Below, piece after piece: positions 1 to 6,043 of a stretch of DNA of 9,833 nt. The stretch is from Spirosoma sp. (lineage in GTDB: Bacteria > Bacteroidota > Bacteroidia > Cytophagales > Spirosomataceae). The notes beneath the pieces are model-generated. The model saw nothing but the letters and a program-made list of their open reading frames with translations. It was not told the DNA's origin and made no database searches. Location: the NCBI GenBank assembly GCA_028288385.1, contig JAQBNX010000201.1, forward strand, positions 1-9,833, in the 5' to 3' direction. A program made the position numbers and the translations under genes. How positions within the stretch are numbered: position 1 is the stretch's first letter; each line of letters opens with the position of its first letter.

Positions 1-673
1 CTGCCCCGATATACGTGGGATTAATGAAGGCCGTGTCAACCATGGCATCCGGTTTTTTAAACGTTCCATTGATAACCCTTGCCGGTGTAATGTATCTCAA
101 TCGATAGACTTTATTGTACGTCTCCGGCTGATTTAGAAAAACTAGGTAGTCTTTAAATGATATTCTTTTCTCTTGCAAGGCTTTCATTTTTTCGGTAGCC
201 ATTGCTCGTAGAGCCAACCCCTCTTCTTTATACAGATTGATATTGTCCCCATTATCCAGAATGCTTTGAGACGTGCCACCAGGTGCGTTGACGCAGTATA
301 TCTTAGGCAATCCAAGCTGTTTAGCCATTCTGAATGCTACTTGATACACTTCGCTTCTGCCATCTTCTAATGCGTCTAGTTTTAGGTTATTTTGACGATA
401 CAGCGCATACAAGCTGTCAATCTGCTTTTGTTTTTCGGGTAACACCTCGACCATGATGATATCAGGCCTGTACGGAATGATCAGTTTTACGAATACGTTA
501 AGATCTGTTTGTTGACTAGGCAGTAGGATGTCGGTGTTGGGGTTATCTTTTTTATAGGTTTGGTTGAAATGGTCAGACCCTACCATCATGATATCCGTCT
601 TTTGAGCTTGTACTGAGCCGGTTAAAAATAAGGAAAAGCGTAGTACTACGAAGGCGGTAAGTCTAAATTGCAT
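1..673 (-). CDS. DUF5694-like exported protein (TraB/PrgY-like), C-terminus cut off
   Basis: The reverse strand is open from the ATG at 673 to the window edge, giving 224 codons without a stop. The first 23 residues form a clear signal peptide: basic start (MQFR), hydrophobic core (FVVLRFSLFL) and an AQA-like cleavage site (SVQAQ). Next come TDIMMVGSDHFNQ and DILLPSQQTDLNVFV, followed by IIPYRPDIIMVEVLPEKQ. This order (VGxxHF, then a 'PsRQ' segment, then 'P..I.vE') is the pattern I know from DUF5694 proteins, which resemble the TraB/PrgY/GumN group. A later stretch, YQVAFRMAKQLGLPKIYCVNAP, also fits, where the family usually has an A-x-x-L-G segment. The protein is probably periplasmic or a lipid-free secreted protein. 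The biochemical role of the family is not established. The gene is divergent from the serine hydrolase at 975. The 3' end lies outside the window, so full length is unknown. Confidence 0.75.
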   Translation of the reverse strand, partial: MQFRLTAFVVLRFSLFLTGSVQAQKTDIMMVGSDHFNQTYKKDNPNTDILLPSQQTDLNVFVKLIIPYRPDIIMVEVLPEKQKQIDSLYALYRQNNLKLDALEDGRSEVYQVAFRMAKQLGLPKIYCVNAPGGTSQSILDNGDNINLYKEEGLALRAMATEKMKALQEKRISFKDYLVFLNQPETYNKVYRLRYITPARVINGTFKKPDAMVDTAFINPTYIGA

Positions 674-974
674 TTAATGTTATGTAGTTGATCAAATTAT
701 TGATGCGTTACTCGTGAAATGACTCACGTTCTAGACACAGTATATGCTTTGTGGATTGAGAGTGAGCCTCTTGCCTATTCGGTGTCGTAGCTGAGCCGCC
801 AGTTAGGCGGTTTGGGAAGGCAATATAAGACGATAACTCGAACTCGGGAAAGAGCAGTTCGTGCTATCACCAGAGTATAATCAAGTAGTGCACTTTTCGA
901 GCCTTATTTGAGAAGCCTATATTTGAGCCTATCTTGTAATACGTAGTTTTACTAATCAACCGCAATAGTGTGTG
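674..974. other. Divergent intergenic region with a nested hairpin
   Basis: About 300 bases between two divergent exported-protein genes, with no ORF worth calling. It holds a nested inverted repeat. The outer arms are TTGCCT (771-776) and AGGCAA (818-823). The inner hairpin is CCGCC (796-800), loop AGTTA, GGCGG (806-810). No T-run follows, so it does not look like an intrinsic terminator. A smaller hairpin, CGTGA-aatgac-TCACG, sits near 713-728. A promoter candidate for the rightward gene is listed separately; I see no good -7 box for the leftward gene. Confidence 0.5.
895..925 (+). promoter_or_regulatory. Bacteroidota-type promoter for the serine hydrolase
   Basis: TATATTTG at 918-925 matches the Bacteroidota -7 consensus TAnnTTTG exactly. 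TTTC at 895-898 is one mismatch from the -33 TTTG, with a 19-base spacer. It lies about 50 bases upstream of the ATG at 975. Confidence 0.5.
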
Positions 975-2063
975 ATGAAGATAAGTAAAGATGGCCTTTT
1001 AGTCCTGCTACTGCTGCTTGGGCTGAGGACAGCTACCTATGGCCAAAAAGCCCAAGTCGAGGCCCTGATGAACCGATATCGTACTAAAGATAACTTTAAC
1101 GGTACCGTTCTCATTGCCAAAAAAGGTAAAATAGACTATCTAACGTACATAGGACTGGCAAATAGAGAGGACAGCATAAAGTACTCTTCCAAAACTAGGT
1201 TCCATATTTTTTCGGCCACCAAAACCTTTACGGCGGCGTTGATTATGCAACTCTATGAGCAAGGCAAGATTCAGCTAGACTCCTCAATTGCCATATACTA
1301 TCCTGAATACCAGGGGGAAGCCGCTCACAAGGCCACTATCCGAGACTTGTTGACCTATAGTAGTGGACGGGATAATAAGGAAATGCGCGAAATCGCTGAA
1401 GCTTATAACTCTACCATCTGGCCTGTAGACAGCTTTATTACCCGCTATTGCTCCGAGCGGTTAGTAAGGCAGCCCGGCACCCGATTTGATTATAATAACG
1501 GCGACTTTATTCTGCTGGGCAAAATTATTGAGCGACTCTATGGCCAATCCTTTCAGGAGGTCTTACGGCAGAAGATTTTGACTCCTCTGGGCATGCGCAA
1601 TACGGATTATCTACATCATGAGGATGTGATTGCCCATCTGGACAAGGGCTATTTCAATAGTTCGTCAAGCCCGGTCACGTTTTCCCGTCCCACCAACTAT
1701 TACATTGACAATTACTTTTCGGCGGGAGCTATGTATTCGACGCCCCAGGATTTGCTCTTGTTTGACCGTGCCCTGTTTCACCATAGCCTGTTGAAGAAGG
1801 AGACGGTACAACTAATGCTCACCCCCTACAAATCCTTAGGGGATGTGGCTTTCGGCTTTTGGGTGTACCCCAAACAGATTGGTGCGAGCCAGTATGTGGT
1901 GGCTGAGCGTCAAGGCTACGGGTATGGACACCACACGAACTGGGTTCATTTAATTGATCAAGACGTAACGCTCATCATTATGAGCAACTCTAATACGGTT
2001 GATCCCAATAAAATGCGGTGGGAGGTGCTATCGACTTATTTGAAGGGTTCGATTAGTAAATAA
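975..2063 (+). CDS. Exported serine hydrolase, class C beta-lactamase-like
   Basis: A beta-lactamase/penicillin-binding-like serine hydrolase (Pfam Beta-lactamase, AmpC/esterase group), probably acting in the periplasm on an unknown ester or peptide. The reading frame also allows a GTG at 972, but ATG at 975 is preferred. Numbering from that GTG as residue 1: a signal peptide covers residues 1-25 (LLVLLLLLGL core, cleavage after ATYGQ). The SxxK nucleophile motif is SATK (Ser81, Lys84) in the usual setting FxxFSATKTFTA. The YxN motif is in FDYNNGDFILLG (Tyr174, Asn176). The third motif should be H/K-x-G, but here the aligned GYGYGHHTNW has H320-H321-T322, so the glycine is replaced. At 363 residues it is the size of a single catalytic domain without the C-terminal extension seen in some relatives. 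The family assignment is firm. Substrate is not, and antibiotic resistance should not be inferred. Confidence 0.88.
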   Translation: MKISKDGLLVLLLLLGLRTATYGQKAQVEALMNRYRTKDNFNGTVLIAKKGKIDYLTYIGLANREDSIKYSSKTRFHIFSATKTFTAALIMQLYEQGKIQLDSSIAIYYPEYQGEAAHKATIRDLLTYSSGRDNKEMREIAEAYNSTIWPVDSFITRYCSERLVRQPGTRFDYNNGDFILLGKIIERLYGQSFQEVLRQKILTPLGMRNTDYLHHEDVIAHLDKGYFNSSSSPVTFSRPTNYYIDNYFSAGAMYSTPQDLLLFDRALFHHSLLKKETVQLMLTPYKSLGDVAFGFWVYPKQIGASQYVVAERQGYGYGHHTNWVHLIDQDVTLIIMSNSNTVDPNKMRWEVLSTYLKGSISK

Positions 2064-2626
2064 TGAGTGTTTAAATTAATTGGTCTAGCAAGGTCATTTT
2101 TAAATAGTTCCTGTTACAGGCTACCAGTATAGCAGTTTGACAAACTCATAGCAGATCGGTATCACATGAAACGCCCTATTCTTGAGATGGAGACAGTAGT
2201 TGTCCTGGCAAAGTAATTCTATCTAAGCTTCAGTCTCAAAATGTCATTCGCACCGGCGACCCGGTCACTAATCAAAATCAGAATCTCACATTTTAGTTGA
2301 GTTTATGAGACTGATTTTTCTCTCAAATGACGATTTATCTCCCTTTCCGCAGAACCACCCAAGAATAGCGACTTTTAAAGCTGATTTCTTCCGATTAGTT
2401 CAAGACTTTAACCTGTACTAAGATGGTATTGAAATACTAGTTAATGGAGTCGCTTCTTGAAGCACTTAGCCTTGTATTCGTGCTATGGATTGGCAACGTC
2501 GACATGGGCATAACTTTTTTCCCTTCTCACAAACCGGCGTGGAGTTCAGTAAGGAGGTAGGAAGTGGACTAACGTTTGTCCACGGGAGTAGCGGCTGAGT
2601 TAGTGGAACGCGGATGCTTAGTGGTT
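2064..2626. other. Gene-poor stretch with a hairpin and a possible coding remnant
   Basis: About 560 bases between convergent genes without a supportable intact gene. A stem-loop is formed by AAAATCAG (2274-2281) plus TCTCA (2284-2288) against TGAGA plus CTGATTTT (2306-2318), with a 17-base loop. It could weakly end the serine hydrolase transcript. From 2485 an ATG opens 37 codons (MDWQRRHGHNFFPFSQTG...) that stop at 2598. The +1 frame then continues as AAELVERGCLVVKNQKGVYR and stops at 2662, inside the following terminator. The second piece looks protein-like, so a frameshifted gene tail is possible, but I do not recognise it. Confidence 0.35.
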
Positions 2627-2676
2627 AAAAACCAAAAAGGCGTATACCGATTTTGGGTATAATCGGTATACGCCTT
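2627..2676 (-). terminator. Intrinsic terminator after the LytTR regulator gene
   Basis: A perfect 16-base-pair stem (2637-2652 with 2661-2676, starting AAGGCGTATACC) closes an 8-base loop. Read on the minus strand it is followed by the T-rich run TTTTTGGTTTTT (2638 down to 2627). It lies 19 bases beyond the stop codon of the response regulator gene, as expected for a rho-independent terminator of the minus-strand block. Confidence 0.85.
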
Positions 2677-2695
2677 GAAAAAGATGTTTGACTAA

Positions 2696-3442
2696 TTAAG
2701 CGACCTTCATGTGCTGCATTAGGCTATCCCAGTACTTTCGGCTGATGGTTACTTCACGACCATTGGACAAGTGGAGAACATTCCCATCGATGCGTTTGAT
2801 TGAGTCTTTGCGAACAATATAAGAACGGTTTACTCGAATGAAGGGAGGGAACGGCAGAACCTCTTCCATGCGTGACATACGCTGGTAGGCGACGATAGGG
2901 CGGGCACTCCCCGTCAGGAAAATCTTAATGTAATCATCCATTGCCTCAATGAGTAAAATATCCTGGTACGCAATGTTGATGAGGGACTTTCCCTCCCGGA
3001 CCATTACGGTCGAATTCGGCTCCACTTGTCTGATGGGTTCAGTTGGCTCCAAGGTGTGTTGCTTTTCGGGATTGGACCCGATTCGCTCTTTGACTTTGTT
3101 GATCGCCCGCACGAACCGTTCAAATCGTATTGGTTTAGTCAGGTAGTCGACAACGTCCAGTTCAAAACCCTCGACGGCATATTCGGGATACGCTGTCGTT
3201 AAAATGATGTGCGGACGACGGCCCGTTAGCGAACGCAGCATATCCAATCCTGACATACGAGGCATGTTGATGTCCAGCAACAGGACATCCGGCTTGTTTT
3301 GCTCAAGCAGGGTTAAGCCTTCCACCGCGTTATAAGCCTGTCCCTTAAGACATAGTGAAGGTAAGGCAGCAATGTAATCAACCAATAGCTCCTGGGCATG
3401 CGGTTCGTCATCAATCACCAGGCAGGAAATGAGCTTGTTCAT
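2696..3442 (-). CDS. LytTR-family response regulator (orphan)
   Basis: Cytoplasmic two-component response regulator of the AlgR/AgrA/LytR type. Residues 5-120 are a receiver domain: acidic pair D11-D12, phospho-acceptor Asp57 in LLLDINMPRMSG, Thr82/Thr83 and the conserved Lys103 in DYLTKPI. Residues about 144-246 are a LytTR DNA-binding domain, recognised by IxYxDILLIEAMDDYIKI and by FIRVNRSYIV and VTISRKYW near the end. At 248 residues it is the normal length. Such proteins are usually paired with a LytS-like membrane kinase, but no kinase gene lies on either side here. An exact TAnnTTTG box (TAGATTTG) sits just 7 bases ahead of the ATG, which would make the mRNA nearly leaderless. It is the last gene before the terminator at 2627-2676. 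Target genes cannot be read from the window. Confidence 0.93.
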   Translation of the reverse strand: MNKLISCLVIDDEPHAQELLVDYIAALPSLCLKGQAYNAVEGLTLLEQNKPDVLLLDINMPRMSGLDMLRSLTGRRPHIILTTAYPEYAVEGFELDVVDYLTKPIRFERFVRAINKVKERIGSNPEKQHTLEPTEPIRQVEPNSTVMVREGKSLINIAYQDILLIEAMDDYIKIFLTGSARPIVAYQRMSRMEEVLPFPPFIRVNRSYIVRKDSIKRIDGNVLHLSNGREVTISRKYWDSLMQHMKVA

Positions 3443-3449
3443 AAATCAT

Positions 3450-3457
3450 CAAATCTA
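3450..3457 (-). promoter_or_regulatory. Candidate -7 box for the LytTR gene
   Basis: On the minus strand this reads TAGATTTG, an exact TAnnTTTG. The -33 position is poor (CCTG, 18-base spacer). The box ends only 7 bases before the ATG, so either the transcript is almost leaderless or the match is chance. Confidence 0.3.
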
Positions 3458-3492
3458 ACGAGCGTTACCAGTCGTCAGGAAGCCGGTAAGAC

Positions 3493-3924
3493 TCACTTAG
3501 GAATCGAATTGTTCTGCTTGTATATATCCTTGAGCCGGTCAACATCCGCATCCAGTGCTTCAAACTTACGAGATCGCCGTTTGGGTTGTTCTTGGTGATC
3601 GGAGACACTTTCTTTTTGACAGATAGCTAAGCCGACTGCCAGGTCATCACCAAAATCGCCCCCCGAACCGTTCTCCTCATTTGGTTGCGTGGCCTTGCTG
3701 CCGGCCGCAGATGGATTGCCAGGTAAACCAATCGTTCGCCCGGAGGAATGACGTTCGCTGACCCGGCGCTGCATCGCCAAAAGCTGCGCCTGGCGATTCA
3801 TCTGAAATGGCATCGCCACTGCAGCGGATGACTGCACAGGTTGTTTTGGCCTCCGGTACAGTAGCCAGAGCGAATACGCTAGCGCCCCCATCAAACCACC
3901 CGTTATTATAGATGTCCAAATCAT
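3493..3924 (-). CDS. Single-pass membrane protein, unrecognised
   Basis: 143 residues, not assigned to a family. Residues 2-23 (IWTSIITGGLMGALAYSLWLLY) form one hydrophobic segment followed at once by RRPK, so the N-terminus is an uncleaved membrane anchor with the rest probably cytoplasmic. The middle (residues 30-110) is low in order-promoting residues and rich in Q, S, G and N. The C-terminal 25 residues (KFEALDADVDRLKDIYKQ) look like a short charged amphipathic helix, perhaps a coiled coil. It follows the ParA and RHH genes on the same strand after a 69-base gap with its own promoter. In Bacteroides conjugation operons small hypothetical proteins (TraC/TraD positions) follow TraA and a DUF3408 protein, so a transfer-related role is conceivable. 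That is inferred from position alone. Confidence 0.7.
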   Translation of the reverse strand: MIWTSIITGGLMGALAYSLWLLYRRPKQPVQSSAAVAMPFQMNRQAQLLAMQRRVSERHSSGRTIGLPGNPSAAGSKATQPNEENGSGGDFGDDLAVGLAICQKESVSDHQEQPKRRSRKFEALDADVDRLKDIYKQNNSIPK

Positions 3925-3943
3925 TTTAATAAGAGGTCATATA

Positions 3944-3975
3944 CAAATATATCGATAGGGCTTAAAAAGGCCAAT
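3944..3975 (-). promoter_or_regulatory. Bacteroidota-type promoter for the membrane protein gene
   Basis: On the minus strand TATATTTG (complement of 3944-3951) matches TAnnTTTG exactly. ATTG (complement of 3972-3975) supplies the -33 TTG with a 20-base spacer. It lies in the 69-base gap after the RHH gene and about 20 bases before the ATG at 3924, so this gene can be transcribed separately from parA. Confidence 0.6.
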
Positions 3976-3993
3976 GAGAAGGAAAAAAGTCGA

Positions 3994-4443
3994 TCACTCT
4001 TCGGCCTGACTTAAAAGTTTGCGGATCTTCTTGACGTTAGGGTGTGCTTCAATCGCTTCTTCAACCAAATCGCGGAGAGATTGTCCATAATGCGTAGCCG
4101 CCAGTTTGGCAGCCTGATGGACAGAGGCAGAAACAGCTACATTTTGGGTGGTTTTATCCTCTTCGACGGGCGGCTTAGCCAACTTTTTTGCTCTGGCTTT
4201 GGCAGGGACGGGCATGCTGGCCTGGACCGATTCAAGGGAAGTTGACTCAACTGCTGTGGATTTCAATTCTTGTTCCGGCTCGGCAAGCGTCAGTGGCTGG
4301 GCGACCGGCTCGTCGGGTTCATCCTTATCAGGGGACTCAGGCAATTTAGCTGTCGCGTGGAACGCTTCCTGAGCCGCTTTCTGTACGTCGGGTCCCGACA
4401 GTAGGGATAAAGTTCTGGGCCTATTTTTCTTTGGTTCTGCCAT
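3994..4443 (-). CDS. Ribbon-helix-helix protein, partner of ParA (ParG/DUF3408-like)
   Basis: 149 residues. The C-terminus (about 99-132) has the shape of a ribbon-helix-helix DNA-binding unit. A strand TQNVAVSAS is followed by helix VHQAAKLAATHYG and helix SLRDLVEEAIEAH, then a charged tail. Residues 1-98 are a long, probably disordered arm with a basic start (PKKNRPR), an acidic proline-rich middle and a basic AKARAKKLAK patch before the fold. In type Ib partition systems the RHH protein (ParG, omega) binds the centromere, represses its own operon and stimulates the ATPase through its flexible N-terminal arm. The arm here is much longer than ParG's. The ATG comes 2 bases after the parA stop (TAAccATG), so the two are translationally coupled. 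The alternative is a DUF3408-type conjugation protein (TraB position). The RHH reading is by pattern only, without a family match. Confidence 0.7.
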   Translation of the reverse strand: MAEPKKNRPRTLSLLSGPDVQKAAQEAFHATAKLPESPDKDEPDEPVAQPLTLAEPEQELKSTAVESTSLESVQASMPVPAKARAKKLAKPPVEEDKTTQNVAVSASVHQAAKLAATHYGQSLRDLVEEAIEAHPNVKKIRKLLSQAEE

Positions 4444-4445
4444 GG

Positions 4446-5105
4446 TTAGGGGAGTTGGAATCGTTGCTTGAATTCGGTGAAGAATGGATTATAAGCGTCA
4501 GCAACACTAGGAAAGTCGGACGGTATATTGATCGTCCCAGCCCGCATGAAGTCAGCCTTGTCTGGTAGTGGATTGCTGAAAAGGGTAACACCTAACATCG
4601 CTGCGTACTCGTCAATTTGCCGGTTTTCGCGAAGATTAGGTTTCCGAAAGTTCTGTACCCCATATAGCGAGAAGTCTAGTCCCTTCTCGCGCCGAACTTC
4701 ACCCATCTTTTTAGCTGCATTAATAAATTCAAACGCCGAGATCACATCTGAATCACCGAGACGAACGGGAACCAGAATAATATCGCAGTAGGACAGTGCC
4801 AAAACGGCTTCGTCAGCACCCGTCATTCTGGGCAAGTCAATGAAGATGACGTCGTAGTCGTCAAACTTTTCGTCGAGTACCTCCAGCACATTATCGGCCG
4901 CGATGACGTCACAAGCCTGGTTTAGTTCAAAACCCTGCTCGACTTCCCGCTGACGGATTTTGGCAATGGTTCGTTGCCCGTCCGCATCAACCACTAACAC
5001 CCGCTTACCTTCCCGTTTGAGACTGTTGGCTACCCAACTCGTTATGGCTGATTTTCCACTTCCACCTTTTTGAGAGCAGATAGAAATAATACGTGCTTCT
5101 TCCAT
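4446..5105 (-). CDS. parA: ParA/MinD-type partition ATPase
   Basis: 219-residue deviant Walker ATPase. Walker A is KGGSGKS at residues 13-19, with signature Lys13 and nucleotide-binding Lys18. Walker A' is VLVVDADGQ (Asp40, Asp42) and Walker B is VIFIDLP (Asp90). A ParA-like DIILVPVRLGDSD segment follows. There is no N-terminal helix-turn-helix, so it has the small type Ib (ParF-like) size rather than the P1/F type. In that family ATP-bound ParA coats the nucleoid and moves DNA bound by its partner, here presumably the RHH protein encoded directly downstream. In Bacteroides conjugative elements a very similar protein is called TraA, so a role in element transfer rather than plasmid segregation remains possible. 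A strong promoter lies about 20 bases upstream, overlapped by inverted repeats. Confidence 0.88.
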   Translation of the reverse strand: MEEARIISICSQKGGSGKSAITSWVANSLKREGKRVLVVDADGQRTIAKIRQREVEQGFELNQACDVIAADNVLEVLDEKFDDYDVIFIDLPRMTGADEAVLALSYCDIILVPVRLGDSDVISAFEFINAAKKMGEVRREKGLDFSLYGVQNFRKPNLRENRQIDEYAAMLGVTLFSNPLPDKADFMRAGTINIPSDFPSVADAYNPFFTEFKQRFQLP

Positions 5106-5122
5106 CTTGTTTGGTTTTGAAA

Positions 5123-5154
5123 CAAAACTAACTGTTTAATAACATTTTTACAAA
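5123..5154 (-). promoter_or_regulatory. parA promoter
   Basis: On the minus strand, TTTG (complement of 5151-5154), a 20-base spacer and TAGTTTTG (complement of 5123-5130) match the Bacteroidota -33/-7 consensus (TTTG, 19-21, TAnnTTTG) at both boxes. The start of transcription would fall roughly 10 bases before the parA ATG. The -33 box lies inside the TTTTAC-aaaac-GTAAAA inverted repeat, so a repressor bound there would block it. Confidence 0.75.
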
Positions 5155-5178
5155 ACGTAAAATTTACACTAGTGTAAA
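5146..5178. promoter_or_regulatory. Two adjoining palindromes: candidate operator/centromere of the ParA-RHH pair
   Basis: TTTTAC (5146-5151), five bases, GTAAAA (5157-5162) forms one inverted repeat. It is directly joined to the perfect 16-base palindrome TTTACACTAGTGTAAA (5163-5178). Both share the half-site TTTTAC/TTTACA, and the first covers the parA -33 box. In type Ib partition loci the RHH protein binds short repeats upstream of parA, so this is the natural candidate site. Confidence 0.6.
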
Positions 5179-5300
5179 AATACATGTTAAAAGGATCTTA
5201 CTTGCTAAACAGAAAGGGTAGACTATAGTGATTAATTAGTGTCTTATAACCAAGTACTTGTTAAATTTTTAGAAGGGAAAAAAAGGGCAGTAATGAATTA

Positions 5301-5344
5301 TTTTTACATTTATACTAATATAATTATTTCATGAAATGTAAAAA
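5301..5344. repeat. Inverted repeat ahead of the rightward gene cluster
   Basis: TTTTTACATTT (5301-5311) and AAATGTAAAAA (5334-5344) are perfect 11-base inverted arms with a 22-base AT-rich centre. They repeat the TTTTAC half-site seen before parA and lie about 40 bases before the first rightward start codon. Likely a binding site for the same regulator. Confidence 0.6.
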
Positions 5345-5357
5345 GTGGTTATCTTTA
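5327..5357 (+). promoter_or_regulatory. Weak promoter candidate for the rightward cluster
   Basis: TTTC (5327-5330), 19 bases, TATCTTTA (5350-5357): each box has one mismatch to TTTG and TAnnTTTG. The right arm of the inverted repeat 5334-5344 lies between the two boxes, so a bound protein would cover it. Confidence 0.3.
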
Positions 5358-5383
5358 TACTGTTAACCAAAAGCGATAAAGCG

Positions 5384-5584
5384 ATGACGCTCATCACTGA
5401 AACCACCTTCGATTTCAAGTTTATTTACACCCCAGGCGAACCCGCTACCCGCGACTATCCCGGTTCAGGGCCGGAGGTTACCGTTACCGAAGTCCGGCTA
5501 AATGGGGTAACGATTCCCCTTGAAGCCATAACCTCGGAAATGTGGGAGCAAATGATTGAACAGGTTAACGAACAATACGACTAA
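5384..5584 (+). CDS. Small conserved phage/plasmid-type protein (66 aa)
   Basis: Function unknown. The frame is open from a GTG at 5345, but that start would prefix 13 residues and overlap the promoter region, so ATG at 5384 is chosen. The pattern FDFKFIYTPGEPATRDYPGSG, then EVTVTEVRLNGVTI and a helical, acidic C-terminus (MWEQMIEQVNEQ), resembles a group of short uncharacterised proteins common in phages and plasmids. In that group a 'Y.PGEP..RDYPGSG' stretch is followed by a 'V.V..V.L.GV.I' strand. No signal peptide or membrane segment. It is the first gene of the rightward cluster, divergent from parA. The family resemblance is from memory and not tested. Confidence 0.65.
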   Translation: MTLITETTFDFKFIYTPGEPATRDYPGSGPEVTVTEVRLNGVTIPLEAITSEMWEQMIEQVNEQYD

Positions 5585-5615
5585 GACTTTGCCCGACGAC
5601 TCAGCGGGCTAAGTC
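5585..5615 (+). repeat. Hairpin directly after the stop codon
   Basis: GACTT-T-GCCCG (5585-5595) pairs with CGGGC-T-AAGTC (5605-5615), with one T/T mismatch and a 9-base loop. The stem starts on the base after the TAA. No T-run follows, so it is not a standard terminator. It may be a processing or stability element. Confidence 0.5.
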
Positions 5616-5649
5616 TGGGTTAATTTCTCTTCCCTAACAGGTTAAACTA

Positions 5650-5958
5650 ATGAACATTGAGGTTAACTACACCCCTACGGTTCGTCAGCAAGCCACGACC
5701 TTAGCGTGGCAGATTGTCAAAGCCGTTAAGCTTCCCTTTAAAACCGCACAGGCTCAGGCGTGGGCAACAGTTAAGCTACTCGCTAAGATGCAGAACGGCC
5801 CCACCGAATTTACCTATATCAAAGACGACCGTACCCAGCGCCTAGCAATTGGCGAGAGTCCGACCCCGGACAGCAGTAAACCCTTCGTGATTCGATACCG
5901 AGACCTTGAAGCGGACGGTATTCGTTCGTTCCGCGCCGACCGACTTGTCATTGCTTAA
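5650..5958 (+). CDS. SH3-barrel WYL_2/DUF2693-like small protein
   Basis: 102 residues. The N-terminal 50 are helical with two A/W-rich repeats (TTLAWQIVKAVKL and AQAWATVKLLAKM). From residue 53 comes a compact beta unit: FTYIKDDRTQRLAIGES, a loop, then FVIRYRDLEADGIRSFRADRLV. The pairing of 'F.Y.K.D...R.A.G' with 'Y.DLE....RSFR...L' is the signature I associate with the SH3-like WYL_2 (DUF2693) proteins of Bacteroidota mobile elements. Their role is unknown. The WYL name refers to a ligand-sensing fold related to WYL domains, so a nucleic-acid or nucleotide-binding accessory role is possible. It is separated from the 66-aa gene by 65 bases containing a hairpin. Confidence 0.72.
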   Translation: MNIEVNYTPTVRQQATTLAWQIVKAVKLPFKTAQAQAWATVKLLAKMQNGPTEFTYIKDDRTQRLAIGESPTPDSSKPFVIRYRDLEADGIRSFRADRLVIA

Positions 5959-5964
5959 TTACTA

Positions 5965-6000
5965 AGTACCGCTACGGCGGACTCCCGAAGGCCGGACGGG
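5965..6000 (+). repeat. Two adjacent hairpins in a gene spacer, one with a UACG tetraloop
   Basis: AGT-a-CCGC (5965-5972), loop TACG, GCGG-ACT (5977-5983) forms a stem with a one-base bulge. Its c(UACG)g closure is of the very stable UNCG class. Directly after it, CCCG (5984-5987) pairs with CGGG (5997-6000) over 9 bases. Both lie in the 85-base gap before the 217-aa gene. Confidence 0.45.
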
Positions 6001-6043
6001 CTTTGTTCCAGCCACCTATTTCACCTTTTTTTATTTTTCAATC

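Noticed and set aside
4528..4791. 87-codon plus-strand ORF opposite parA
   Set aside because: Shadow of the parA reading frame; the minus frame carries the Walker motifs.
5345..5383. GTG start extending the 66-aa protein by 13 residues
   Set aside because: It would begin immediately after the inverted repeat arm and overlap the promoter candidate; ATG at 5384 fits the family-like start MTLITETTFDFK.
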